The notes under the pieces were generated by a model. That model was not told where the DNA came from and did no database searches. It saw nothing but the letters and a program-made list of their open reading frames with translations. From Oscillospiraceae bacterium (GTDB lineage Bacteria; Bacillota; Clostridia; Oscillospirales; Oscillospiraceae), in assembly GCA_021203885.1 (NCBI GenBank), contig JAJQAH010000081.1:1-35925 (forward strand): a stretch of DNA of 35,925 nucleotides. The letters run 5' to 3'. The translations under genes were made by a program, and so were the position numbers. The stretch's first letter is position 1. Each line of letters begins with the position of its first letter. Below, piece after piece: positions 7,944 to 16,988 of this stretch.

Positions 7944-8867
7944 GTGTCGTTTGACGTGTTACAGGAGAAGATCCGGGCCATGCGGAACCCGACGGTGGCC
8001 GGCCTGGACGCCAGGATCTCGTATGTGCCCGAGCATATCCGCCGGGAGGCTTACGATCAGTTCGGCGAGGGACTGAAGGGGGCCTGCGAGGCCATCTACC
8101 TTTTCAATACGGCCCTGATCGACGCGCTGTGCGACATCGTGCCGGCCGTCAAGCCCCAGAGCGCCTATTATGAGAACCTGGGCTGGCAGGGTATGGAGAT
8201 ACTGGAGCGGACCATCCGCTACGCCAGGGACAAGGGCATGTTCGTCATCGCCGACGTCAAGCGGGGCGATATCGGGACCACCGCCGCCGCGTATGCGGAG
8301 GGCTGGCTGTCCGGGACCGAGATCGGAGGGGAGACCTTCCGCACTTTCGACGCCGACTGCGTCACCCTGAACGCCTATATGGGCTCCGACTCCGTCAGCC
8401 CGTTCCTGGAGGCTGCCAGGAAGGAGGATAAGTGTGTCTTCATCCTGGTCAAGACCTCCAACGACAGCGCCTGCGAGCTGCAGGACATGGTGGCCGGCGA
8501 CCGGCTGGTCTATCAGGTCATGGGCGACCTGGCGGAGAGACTGGGCGAGGGCCACGAGGGAAAGTACGGATTCACAGACGTGGGCGCCGTGACGGGCGCC
8601 ACGTATCCCTCCGATATCCAGTCGCTCAGAAAGCGCCTTCCCCATACGTTTTTCCTGGTGCCCGGCTACGGGGCCCAGGGCGGGACGGCGGAGGACGTGC
8701 GGTACGCTTTCAACGAATACGGACACGGTGCGATCGTCAACGCGTCCAGATCCATCATGTGTGCCTGGCAGAAAGCCGGGACCGACGGCTGGGATTTCGC
8801 AGACCGGGCCCGGGAGGCCGCCCTGGCCATGCGGGACGACATCTGCCGCTGCGTAACGATCGTCTGA
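7944..8867 (+). CDS. pyrF: Orotidine 5'-phosphate decarboxylase
   Basis: FVIADVKRGDIGTTAAAYAEGWL motif; GTG start. Confidence 0.95.
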   Translation: MSFDVLQEKIRAMRNPTVAGLDARISYVPEHIRREAYDQFGEGLKGACEAIYLFNTALIDALCDIVPAVKPQSAYYENLGWQGMEILERTIRYARDKGMFVIADVKRGDIGTTAAAYAEGWLSGTEIGGETFRTFDADCVTLNAYMGSDSVSPFLEAARKEDKCVFILVKTSNDSACELQDMVAGDRLVYQVMGDLAERLGEGHEGKYGFTDVGAVTGATYPSDIQSLRKRLPHTFFLVPGYGAQGGTAEDVRYAFNEYGHGAIVNASRSIMCAWQKAGTDGWDFADRAREAALAMRDDICRCVTIV

Positions 8868-8880
8868 ATGAGGTAAAGTT

Positions 8881-9657
8881 TTGAAAGTTCTGGAAAACTG
8901 CAGGGTCCGTTCCGTCTGCACGCAGGGCGGCGCGGTAGTCATGACGATGGATGTCGGGGACATGGTGCGAACCGAGTTCCGCCGCCCCGGACAGTTCATC
9001 CATATCAAGTGCGCGGACGATCTTCTCCTGAGAAGACCGCTGGCGGTCAGCGCCTGCTGCGTGGGGGAGATGACGGACCTTGTGACCATCGCCTTCGAGG
9101 TAAAGGGCGCCGGCACCCGGTGGCTGGCCGGGCGGCGGCCCGGGGATCTTCTGAATGTGCTGGGATTCGCCGGCAACGGATTTTCAATGGAGCCCGGCGG
9201 GCGCTATCTGCTGGCGGGGGGCGGCATCGGCTCGGCGCCGCTTCTGGGCTGCGCCCAGTTTTCCGCCGGACGATGCACCGCCGCTCTGGGCTTTCAGAAC
9301 GCGGACAGCACGGTCCTGCTGACGGAATTCGAAAGTTCCTGCAGTGAGGTGCTGGTGGCCACGGACGACGGATCCATGGGCTTTTGCGGATTTACGGACG
9401 CGCTGGTGCGCAGCGCGCTGGAGGAGGACCGGGACTACGACGGGGTGCTGACCTGCGGGCCCCGGGTCATGATGCGCGCGGTGGCCGCTGCGGCGGAGGA
9501 ATTCGGGATCCCCTGCCAGGTTTCCATGGAGGCCCGCATGGGCTGCGGTGTCGGCGCCTGCCTGGTGTGCACCTGCGATATGGCGGACGGCACCCGGAAG
9601 CGCGTGTGCCGGGACGGCCCCGTGTTCGATGCCCGGGAGGTGAGCTGGGATGCCTGA
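8881..9657 (+). CDS. pyrK: Dihydroorotate dehydrogenase electron transfer subunit
   Basis: FAD/NAD-binding reductase pattern and a C-terminal CGVGACLVCTCDM...C cluster motif; TTG start; adjacent to pyrD. Confidence 0.93.
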   Translation: MKVLENCRVRSVCTQGGAVVMTMDVGDMVRTEFRRPGQFIHIKCADDLLLRRPLAVSACCVGEMTDLVTIAFEVKGAGTRWLAGRRPGDLLNVLGFAGNGFSMEPGGRYLLAGGGIGSAPLLGCAQFSAGRCTAALGFQNADSTVLLTEFESSCSEVLVATDDGSMGFCGFTDALVRSALEEDRDYDGVLTCGPRVMMRAVAAAAEEFGIPCQVSMEARMGCGVGACLVCTCDMADGTRKRVCRDGPVFDAREVSWDA

Positions 9658-10573
9658 TGTGGATATGTCCGTCACGCTGGCGGGCGTGAAGATGAAAAAT
9701 CCCGTGGTCACCGCCTCGGGCACTTTCGGCTTCGGCCGGGAATACGGGGAGTTTTACGACCTGTCCCTGCTGGGCGGCGTCTGCGCCAAGGGGCTGACCC
9801 TGAACCCCAGGGAGGGCAATCCCGCGCCCCGGGTCGCCGAGACGCCCCTGGGCATGCTGAACAGCGTGGGCCTGCAGAATCCCGGCGTGGACGCGTTTAT
9901 CGAAGAGGAGCTTCCCTTTCTCAGGGAGTATGATCTGGCGGTCATCGCCAACATCTCCGGGAACACACCGGAGGAGTACGGGATCATGAGTGAAAAGCTC
10001 AGCGCAGCCGGCGTCGATCTGATCGAGGTGAATATCTCCTGCCCCAATGTGAACCGGGGCGGGCTGACATACGGGACCCGGCCGGACCTGGCGGCTGAAG
10101 TGACCGCCGCCGCGAAAGCCGGCGCGGGGGACACCCCCGTCATGGTCAAGCTGTCCCCCAACGTGACCGACATTACGGAGATCGCGAAGGCGGCGGAGGG
10201 CGCCGGCGCGGATGCCCTGTCTTTGATCAATACGATCCGGGGCATGCGCATCAACGTGCAGACGGGGAGGCCCGTACTGAAGATGAATACCGGCGGGCTT
10301 TCCGGACCCGCCGTGCTGCCGGTGGCCGTGCGCATGGTCTGGGAGACGGCAAATGCGGTGGACATTCCCGTCCTGGGCATGGGCGGCATCTCCACCGGTG
10401 AGGATGCGGCACAGATGATGATGGCCGGCGCTGCGGCGGTGGCCGTGGGAACGGCCAGCTTTTCTGATCCCTGCGCGCCCCTGAAGGTCATCGAGGGTCT
10501 CCGGGAGATTTCACGGGAGAAAGGCCTTGAATCCGTCGGGCAGCTGACGGGGAGCGTGAAGCCATGGCAGTGA
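9650..10573 (+). CDS. pyrD: Dihydroorotate dehydrogenase B catalytic subunit
   Basis: MKNPVVTASGTFGFG, NISCPNVNRGG, MVKLSPNVTDI, GMGGI motifs; overlaps pyrK by 8 nt. Confidence 0.95.
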   Translation: MPDVDMSVTLAGVKMKNPVVTASGTFGFGREYGEFYDLSLLGGVCAKGLTLNPREGNPAPRVAETPLGMLNSVGLQNPGVDAFIEEELPFLREYDLAVIANISGNTPEEYGIMSEKLSAAGVDLIEVNISCPNVNRGGLTYGTRPDLAAEVTAAAKAGAGDTPVMVKLSPNVTDITEIAKAAEGAGADALSLINTIRGMRINVQTGRPVLKMNTGGLSGPAVLPVAVRMVWETANAVDIPVLGMGGISTGEDAAQMMMAGAAAVAVGTASFSDPCAPLKVIEGLREISREKGLESVGQLTGSVKPWQ

Positions 10574-11739
10574 CGAAGGTGTATCTGATCCGCCACGCGG
10601 AGGCGGAGGGCAATCTGTACCGGCGCCTGCACGGCTGGTACGACGGTATGGTGACGAAAAACGGATTCAGGCAGATCGACGCGCTGGCGGAGCGCTTCCG
10701 GGATGTGCCCGTGGACGCGGTCTACTGCAGCGACCTGCTCCGCACCCGGCTGACTGCCGAGTCCATCACCCGTTATAAGGACATTCCCGTAAATCCGTCC
10801 CCCGATTTCCGGGAGATCGGCATGGGGATCTGGGAGGATCTGCCCTTCGGCCAGGTGGCGTTCATGGAACCGGAGATGTACGGGCTTTTCAGTGAGAACA
10901 GTCCGGAATACAACGTACAGTACGGCGAGACCTTCGAGCAGGTGCGCACCCGGATGACGGAGGGGATCCTGGATCTCGCCCGCATGTGGGAGGGGAACAC
11001 CGTCGCGGTCTTCTCCCACGGCGTGGCGATCCGGAACACGATCGGGGCGTTTTCCGGCCTGCCCCTGGAGGAGGTCGCGAAAAACATTCCCCACGGGGAC
11101 AATACGGCGGTGTCGCTGCTGGAGGTGGAGAACGACACGGCCCGGGTGGTCTACTACAACGACGCCTCCCATCTGTCCGAGGAGATCTCCACCTTTGCGA
11201 AACAGATGTGGTGGCGCGGGGACGCCGCGATCCCGGACGCGAACCTGTGGTTCGTGCCGCTGGATCCGGAGGCCGACCGTGACTATTACTGCGGCGCCAG
11301 AGAGGACGCCTGGCTGGATATCCACGGTACCATGGACCTGTACGACGGGGATGCGTTTCTGAGAGCCGCCGCCGGCCAGTATAAGGCGGACCCCACGTCG
11401 GTGCTGCGGGTCATGCTGGACGGAGACAGCGCCGGAGTGCTGCAGATGGATGTGGACCGGGACGCGGACCAGGGCGTCGGATTCGTGCCGTTCCTGTATC
11501 TGCTGCCTCAGTACCGGCACAAGGGACTGGGCGTGCAGCTGATCGGCCAGGCCGTCTGCGCGTACCGGCGGATGGACCGGCGGTGCATCCGCCTTCGCTG
11601 CGCGCCGGGCAACCGGATCGCCCAGCATTTTTACGATAAGTACGGATTTACGAAAGTCGGGGAGGACCCGAATTCCCCCGTTACGCTGGATATCCTGGAA
11701 AAATCCATCGTGCCCGACGATGAGGGACATGGCTGCTGA
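10564..11739 (+). CDS. Fusion of histidine phosphatase (phosphoglycerate mutase-like) and GNAT acetyltransferase
   Basis: N-terminal LIRHAEAEGN plus VFSHGVAIRN; C-terminal LLPQYRHKGLGVQLIGQAV...FYDKYGFTKVGED GNAT signature. Confidence 0.87.
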   Translation: MAVTKVYLIRHAEAEGNLYRRLHGWYDGMVTKNGFRQIDALAERFRDVPVDAVYCSDLLRTRLTAESITRYKDIPVNPSPDFREIGMGIWEDLPFGQVAFMEPEMYGLFSENSPEYNVQYGETFEQVRTRMTEGILDLARMWEGNTVAVFSHGVAIRNTIGAFSGLPLEEVAKNIPHGDNTAVSLLEVENDTARVVYYNDASHLSEEISTFAKQMWWRGDAAIPDANLWFVPLDPEADRDYYCGAREDAWLDIHGTMDLYDGDAFLRAAAGQYKADPTSVLRVMLDGDSAGVLQMDVDRDADQGVGFVPFLYLLPQYRHKGLGVQLIGQAVCAYRRMDRRCIRLRCAPGNRIAQHFYDKYGFTKVGEDPNSPVTLDILEKSIVPDDEGHGC

Positions 11740-13636
11740 GTTCCTGCCGGTCAGCAGGGAGGACATGGCCCGCAGGGACTGGTACTGGTATGATTTTCTG
11801 CTGGTGACGGGGGACGCCTATGTGGACCACCCGTCCTTCGGCACCGCAATCATCGGCCGGGTCCTGGAGTCGGAGGGATTCCGCGTGGCGGTGCTGGCCC
11901 AGCCGGACTGGCACAGCTGCGCGGATTTTGCCGCCATGGGGAAGCCCCGGTACGGTGTGCTGATCTCCGGCGGGAACGTGGATTCCATGGTGGCCAACTA
12001 TACGGTGGCCAAACGCCGCCGCGTGAAAGATACCTATTCGCCCGGTGCCCGGCCCGGCCTGCGGCCGGACCGGGCCGTTATCGTATACAGCAATCTGGCC
12101 CGCCAGGCCTTCGGGCGCATCCCGGTCGTCATCGGGGGACTGGAGGCGTCCCTGCGCCGTTTCGCCCACTACGACTACTGGGAGGACAGGGTGCGCCGCA
12201 GCGTCCTGCAGGACTGCGGCGCCGATCTTCTCTCCTACGGCATGGGGGAGAACTCCATGACGGAGATCGCGCATCGCCTGGCGGCCGGTGAGGACGTGCA
12301 CGAGATCACAGACGTGCGGGGAACGGCCTTCCTCGCCCGCAGCGCGGATGTCTGCCGCTTTCCCAGCGTCACCTGCCCGGGCTTTCACGAGGTCAGCACG
12401 GACAAGGAGGAATACGCCCGGGCCGCCATGCTTCAGTACCGGGAACACGACCCCGTCCGGGGCCGCGCGGTCATCCAGGACCAGGGGGACCGGATCCTGA
12501 TCGTGAATCCGCCGGCGTACCCTCTGACCACGGAGCAGCTGGACCGGGTGGCGGAGCTTCCCTACGTGCGGGAGGCACACCCCATGTACGACGAGCTGGG
12601 CGGCGTTCCCTCCATCAGGGAGGTGCGCTTTTCCGTCATCCACAACCGGGGCTGCTTCGGCGCCTGCAACTTCTGTTCCCTGGCTTTCCACCAGGGCCGG
12701 ATCGTGTCCTGCCGCAGCCATGAAAGCGTGCTCCGGGAGGTGGAGCAGCTGACCCGGCACCCCGGGTTCAAGGGATATATCCACGACGTGGGAGGTCCCA
12801 CGGCGAATTTCCGGCACCCCTCCTGTGAAAAGCAGCTGCGGGACGGCATGTGCCCGAACAGAGCCTGCCTGGCGCCGGAGCCCTGCCCGAACCTGGACGC
12901 CGGCCAGGATGATTACCTGACGCTTCTTCAGGAGATCCGGGCGGTGCCGGGGGTCAAAAAGGTCTTTATCCGCTCGGGGATCCGGTTCGATTACCTGCTG
13001 CTGGACCCGGACGGTGAACTTTTCGGCGAGATCGTGCAGCATCACGTGTCCGGCCAGCTGAAAGTGGCGCCGGAGCACTGTGTTTCCCATGTGCTGGACT
13101 GTATGGGAAAGCCCCATATCGAGGTCTACGAGGAATTTCAAAAGCAGTTTGAGGACCTGAACCGGAAATACGGGAAGGACCAGTATCTGGTGCCCTATCT
13201 GATCTCCTCCCACCCCGGGTGTACGCTCTCCGATGCCGTCAGCCTGGCGGAGTGGCTGAACCGGGCCGGCCGGCAGCCGGAACAGGTGCAGGACTTTTAT
13301 CCGACGCCCGGCACGCTGTCCACCTGCATGTATTATACCGGCATCGATCCCAGGACCATGAAGAGCGTGTACGTGCCGAAGGACCCCCACGAGAAGGCCA
13401 TGCAGCGGGCGCTTCTGCAGTGGAAGAGGCCGGAAAAGAGGCAGCTGGTGCTCCAGGCCCTGCGGGAGACCGGCAGGGAGGACCTGATCGGCTGGGGAGA
13501 GGAGTGCCTTCTCCGGCCGGACCGGAAGGACCGCACCGGCGGCGGAAAAGAGGCCCGCACGAAGGCACCCAAAAAGCGTAAGACCGGCTGGGCGGTGCCG
13601 AAAGAGAAAAAGGGGAAGCCCCGCCGGAGAAAATAG
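11720..13636 (+). CDS. YgiQ family radical SAM protein
   Basis: DWYWYDFLLVTGDAYVDHPSFG and radical SAM CFGACNFCSLAFHQGR; Lys/Arg-rich C-terminus. An alternative ATG at 11729 is possible. Confidence 0.92.
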   Translation: MRDMAAEFLPVSREDMARRDWYWYDFLLVTGDAYVDHPSFGTAIIGRVLESEGFRVAVLAQPDWHSCADFAAMGKPRYGVLISGGNVDSMVANYTVAKRRRVKDTYSPGARPGLRPDRAVIVYSNLARQAFGRIPVVIGGLEASLRRFAHYDYWEDRVRRSVLQDCGADLLSYGMGENSMTEIAHRLAAGEDVHEITDVRGTAFLARSADVCRFPSVTCPGFHEVSTDKEEYARAAMLQYREHDPVRGRAVIQDQGDRILIVNPPAYPLTTEQLDRVAELPYVREAHPMYDELGGVPSIREVRFSVIHNRGCFGACNFCSLAFHQGRIVSCRSHESVLREVEQLTRHPGFKGYIHDVGGPTANFRHPSCEKQLRDGMCPNRACLAPEPCPNLDAGQDDYLTLLQEIRAVPGVKKVFIRSGIRFDYLLLDPDGELFGEIVQHHVSGQLKVAPEHCVSHVLDCMGKPHIEVYEEFQKQFEDLNRKYGKDQYLVPYLISSHPGCTLSDAVSLAEWLNRAGRQPEQVQDFYPTPGTLSTCMYYTGIDPRTMKSVYVPKDPHEKAMQRALLQWKRPEKRQLVLQALRETGREDLIGWGEECLLRPDRKDRTGGGKEARTKAPKKRKTGWAVPKEKKGKPRRRK

Positions 13637-13638
13637 GC

Positions 13639-13671
13639 AAAAAAATACCTCTCACCGTCAGGTGAGAGGTA
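13639..13671 (-). terminator. Intrinsic terminator downstream of yajC, in the convergent ygiQ/yajC gap
   Basis: Minus strand TACCTCTCACC-TGAC-GGTGAGAGGTA followed by TTTTTTT. Confidence 0.88.
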
Positions 13672-13686
13672 AAAAATTGTTTCAGA

Positions 13687-13983
13687 TCAGTTCCTGGCCG
13701 GTGCCTCGCTGGTCTGTGCGCCGATGGAGGACAGGGCCCATCTGCTGAACTCGATCCGCACACGGTCGGCGCCGACCTCCAGGACCATCGTCTCGTCCTT
13801 CAGTGCACACACCGTACCGACGACCCCGCCGATCGTCGTGACGATATCGCCGACTTTCAGGCTTTCCCGCATCTGTTTCTCCTGCTTTTTCTTCTTGTTC
13901 TGCGGACGGATCAGGAAGAAATAGAATACCACGATCAGCAGTACGATCATGATTATGGTTGTCATTGTAGTACTCATAGCCAT
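13687..13983 (-). CDS. yajC: Preprotein translocase subunit YajC
   Basis: 98 aa; one hydrophobic segment, FYFFLIRPQNKKKKQEKQM, LKVGDIVTTIGGVVGTV; adjacent to tgt. Confidence 0.95.
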   Translation of the reverse strand: MAMSTTMTTIIMIVLLIVVFYFFLIRPQNKKKKQEKQMRESLKVGDIVTTIGGVVGTVCALKDETMVLEVGADRVRIEFSRWALSSIGAQTSEAPARN

Positions 13984-14052
13984 CCCCCATTATCAATTAG
14001 ATCTCGCTTCATTTCGCGGCGGGTTCGTCGTTTTTCCGCTGCGTACACAGAC

Positions 14053-14081
14053 ATTATACAGTGCCGGGTCCGAAAAAACAA
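14053..14081 (-). promoter_or_regulatory. SigA-type promoter for yajC
   Basis: Minus strand TTGTTT-N17-TATAAT. Confidence 0.65.
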
Positions 14082-14130
14082 GGGCAAAATTATGAAAATT
14101 CAGAAAATCCGGCCGAAAATTTCCGGAAGA

Positions 14131-15261
14131 TCAGACCCGGCCGTCCAGGACGGGCACATATTTCTTTCTGAATTCGTCAAATGTGTCCTCCTCGATCGCC
14201 TGCCGGATTTTGGCCATCAGGTCATTGTAGAAGTACAGATTGTGCAGAACGGCCAGCCGCATGGCCAGCATCTCGCCGGCCACAAACAGGTGGCGCAGAT
14301 ACCTGCGGGAGAACGACCGGCAGACGGGGCATCGGCAGCGGGGATCGATGGGCAGTGAGTCGTTCTTATACCGCTCGTTGCGGATATTCATGCTGCCGTT
14401 CCAGGTGTACAGTTTCCCGTGCCTGGCGTTCCGGGCGGGCAGGACGCAGTCGAAAAAGTCCACGCCCCGTGCGACGCACTCGATGATATTGACGGGGGTG
14501 CCGACCCCCATCAGGTATCTGGGCTTGTCCGCCGGCATCCAGGGCTCGATGTCCTCGATGATCTCGTACATGGTCTCCACCGGCTCCCCGACGGCCAGGC
14601 CGCCGATGCCGTAGCCGTCGCAGTCCAGTTCCGCGATCTGCTGCATGTGCCAGATCCGCCATTTCGGATAGATGCTGCCCTGGTTGATGCCGAACAGCAT
14701 CTGGCCGGGATTCACCGCGTCGCCCCGGCCTAACAGCTCCCGGTGGGCGCGCACGCAGCGCTCCAGCCAGCGCAGGGTCCGCTGGCAGGACGCGGAGGCG
14801 TATTCCTCCGTGGACGGGTTTTCCACGCACTCGTCGAAGGCCATGGCCACGTCGCTGCCCAGATTGGCCTGGATCTGCATGGACTCCTCCGGCCCCATAA
14901 AGATGCGGCGGCCGTCCACGTGGGAGGAGAAGGTCACGCCCTCCTCGTCGATCTTCCGCAGCTTGGCCAGGGAGAATACCTGGAAGCCGCCGGAATCGGT
15001 CAGGATCGGACCGTCCCAGTTCATGAAGCTGTGAAGGCCCCCGGCGTCCCGGATGACGGTGTCCCCCGGACGCAGGTGGAGATGGTATGTGTTGGACAGC
15101 TCGATCTGGCAGCCCACGTCCTTCAGATCCAGCGCGGAGACGGCCCCCTTGATCGCGGCCTGCGTGCCCACGTTCATAAATACGGGCGTCTGCACCGTGC
15201 CGTGGGCGCAGGTAAATTCGCCACGCCTGGCTTTTCCCTGCGTGTGGGTGACCTGAAACAT
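14131..15261 (-). CDS. tgt: tRNA-guanine transglycosylase
   Basis: MFQVTHTQGKARRGEF, ILTDSGGFQVFSL, GGLAVGEP, C-terminal CxCxxC zinc site; the listed 459 aa ORF is over-extended, ATG at 15261 preferred. Confidence 0.96.
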   Translation of the reverse strand: MFQVTHTQGKARRGEFTCAHGTVQTPVFMNVGTQAAIKGAVSALDLKDVGCQIELSNTYHLHLRPGDTVIRDAGGLHSFMNWDGPILTDSGGFQVFSLAKLRKIDEEGVTFSSHVDGRRIFMGPEESMQIQANLGSDVAMAFDECVENPSTEEYASASCQRTLRWLERCVRAHRELLGRGDAVNPGQMLFGINQGSIYPKWRIWHMQQIAELDCDGYGIGGLAVGEPVETMYEIIEDIEPWMPADKPRYLMGVGTPVNIIECVARGVDFFDCVLPARNARHGKLYTWNGSMNIRNERYKNDSLPIDPRCRCPVCRSFSRRYLRHLFVAGEMLAMRLAVLHNLYFYNDLMAKIRQAIEEDTFDEFRKKYVPVLDGRV

Positions 15262-15304
15262 GACTGTCCGCCTCCTTCGTCCGGGTTTTCCGTTCTTAGA
15301 GACT

Positions 15305-15333
15305 ATCTTATCGAAATCCGGGACGAAATGCAA
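15305..15333 (-). promoter_or_regulatory. SigA-type promoter for tgt
   Basis: Minus strand TTGCAT-N17-TAAGAT. Confidence 0.6.
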
Positions 15334-15395
15334 GAAAAAGATCTTTCCGGTGGTCCTGTTTGGCTGAGATTTCGAAGAAAAAACGGAAAAATTCA

Positions 15396-15425
15396 TTAGC
15401 GCGATCGGGAAAATTCTGGTATAAT
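15396..15425 (+). promoter_or_regulatory. Extended -10 promoter for the MATE gene
   Basis: TTAGCG-N18-TATAAT with upstream TGG (TGGTATAAT). Confidence 0.6.
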
Positions 15426-15496
15426 AGCTAAGTTGAGGGAAAATGGGGCACACGCCGGGGACTTCCCGTGTGTGCCGAAGGAAGTGCAGGAAAAGC

Positions 15497-16900
15497 ATGC
15501 TTACGAACAAGTTTGAGCTGACAAGTTCGGACTTTTACAGAAAGACACTGGCGCTGATGGCGCCCATTATCGTCCAGCAGCTGATCTCCGTGGGGATCAA
15601 TTTTATGGACAACCTGATGGTGGGCAGCTTCGGGGAGACCCAGATCGACGCCGTCGCCTTCAGCGACCAGATCTATACGCTGTTCCAGTTCATCTGCATG
15701 GGACTGGGCTCCAGCGCGGTGGTCCTGTCCTCCCAGTTCTGGGGGGCGAAGGACACGGAGTCGGTCCGCCGGACGACCTCCATCGCCATGCGGCTGACGG
15801 CGGCCCTGTGCGTGGTGTTCTGTGCGGCGTCCGTGGGCTTTCCACAGCTGATGCTGCGGATCTTCACCAGCGACGAGGTGATCATCGAGACCGGGCAGAC
15901 CTACATGCGCATGGTGGGCTGTACGTTCATCCTGGCCGGGTTCTCCTCCACCGCGACCTATCTGCTGCGAAGCGTGGGCCAGACCCGGATCCCCCTGATC
16001 GGGTCCGGCATCGCCTTTGTGCTGAACCTGTTCTTCAACTGGGTGTTCATATACGGCATGTTCGGCATGCCCCGGCTGGAACTGGTGGGCGCGGCCGTCG
16101 GCACGATCGTCGCCCGGGCCTTTGAGTTCTGCTTTATCGTGGGGTACATGTTCCTGAAGGACAAGCGGATCGGGTTCCGGTTTAAACATCTGGCCCTATC
16201 GGGCGGACAGCTGTGGCGGACCTATTTCAAATACGGGCTGCCCGTGCTGGTCAGCGACACGCTGCTGGGCGTCAGCCTGATGCTGACCGGCGTCATCACC
16301 GGCCATATGGGCGCCGTGGCGGCCGCCGCCGCTTCCATTATCAGTTATATCATCAAGTTCGTGGATATCCTGTCCAGCGCCATAGCCGGCGCCTCCGCCG
16401 TGGTGGTGGGCAATACCATCGGGGAGGGGGATATCCCGAAGGCGAAGCGGGAAGGAAACAGCTACATGGTCCTCGCCTTCCTGGTGGGTGTCCTGCTGAT
16501 CGCCATCCTGCTGCTGATCGGGCGGCCGCTGCTGAGTCTCTATAACATTACGGAGGAGACCAGCAACATGGCCTACTCCATGCTGTTCTGGGTCAGCCTG
16601 TGGATGCCGATCCAGGAGATCGCCTACGTCACGTCCAAGGGCGTGCTGCGCGGCGGCGGCGACACCACGTTTATCCTGATCGCGGACAGCGCGCTGGTCT
16701 GGTTCTTCTCCCTGCCCCTGGGGGCCCTGGCCGCCTTCGTGTGGGGTGCCAGCCCGGTGCTGGTCTACGTGATCCTGCGGGTGCAGTTCCCCATGAAGGG
16801 TGTCGTCTGCTTTATCCGGTACTGTACCGGAAAGTGGATCCGGCAGATCGCCGGCGGGGGAGAGAAAGACCAGACTGCGCCCGCTGAAAAGGAGACCTGA
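15497..16900 (+). CDS. MATE family efflux transporter
   Basis: LMAPIIVQQLISVGINFMDNLMVGSFGETQIDAVAFSDQI; multi-pass hydrophobic profile; ATG 15497 preferred over the ORF start at 15443. Confidence 0.93.
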   Translation: MLTNKFELTSSDFYRKTLALMAPIIVQQLISVGINFMDNLMVGSFGETQIDAVAFSDQIYTLFQFICMGLGSSAVVLSSQFWGAKDTESVRRTTSIAMRLTAALCVVFCAASVGFPQLMLRIFTSDEVIIETGQTYMRMVGCTFILAGFSSTATYLLRSVGQTRIPLIGSGIAFVLNLFFNWVFIYGMFGMPRLELVGAAVGTIVARAFEFCFIVGYMFLKDKRIGFRFKHLALSGGQLWRTYFKYGLPVLVSDTLLGVSLMLTGVITGHMGAVAAAAASIISYIIKFVDILSSAIAGASAVVVGNTIGEGDIPKAKREGNSYMVLAFLVGVLLIAILLLIGRPLLSLYNITEETSNMAYSMLFWVSLWMPIQEIAYVTSKGVLRGGGDTTFILIADSALVWFFSLPLGALAAFVWGASPVLVYVILRVQFPMKGVVCFIRYCTGKWIRQIAGGGEKDQTAPAEKET

Positions 16901-16988
16901 CGTGTCCGCCGATTGCCATTCGGCGGGGAAAACAGCAAAATAAGGAAACCCTGCGGCAGGGTTTCCGCCGGAAGGAGGGAGATCCACA

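Noticed and set aside
6657-9176. Long minus-strand ORFs opposite pyrC and pyrF (404 and 405 aa)
   Set aside because: Shadow frames of confidently identified pyr genes.
9754-13390. Very long minus-strand ORFs (670 aa at 9754-11766, 569 aa at 11681-13390) opposite pyrD, the PGAM-GNAT gene and ygiQ
   Set aside because: Antisense to well-supported genes, composition typical of GC-rich shadow frames (His/Arg/Gly/Pro-rich), no recognisable motifs.
13639-13671. 11-bp palindrome as a novel regulatory element
   Set aside because: Well explained as the intrinsic terminator of yajC on the minus strand (T tract follows).
14108-14127. TCCGG...CCGGA stem after tgt as terminator
   Set aside because: Only a 5-bp stem with an imperfect T tract and overlapping the yajC promoter upstream region; too weak to list.
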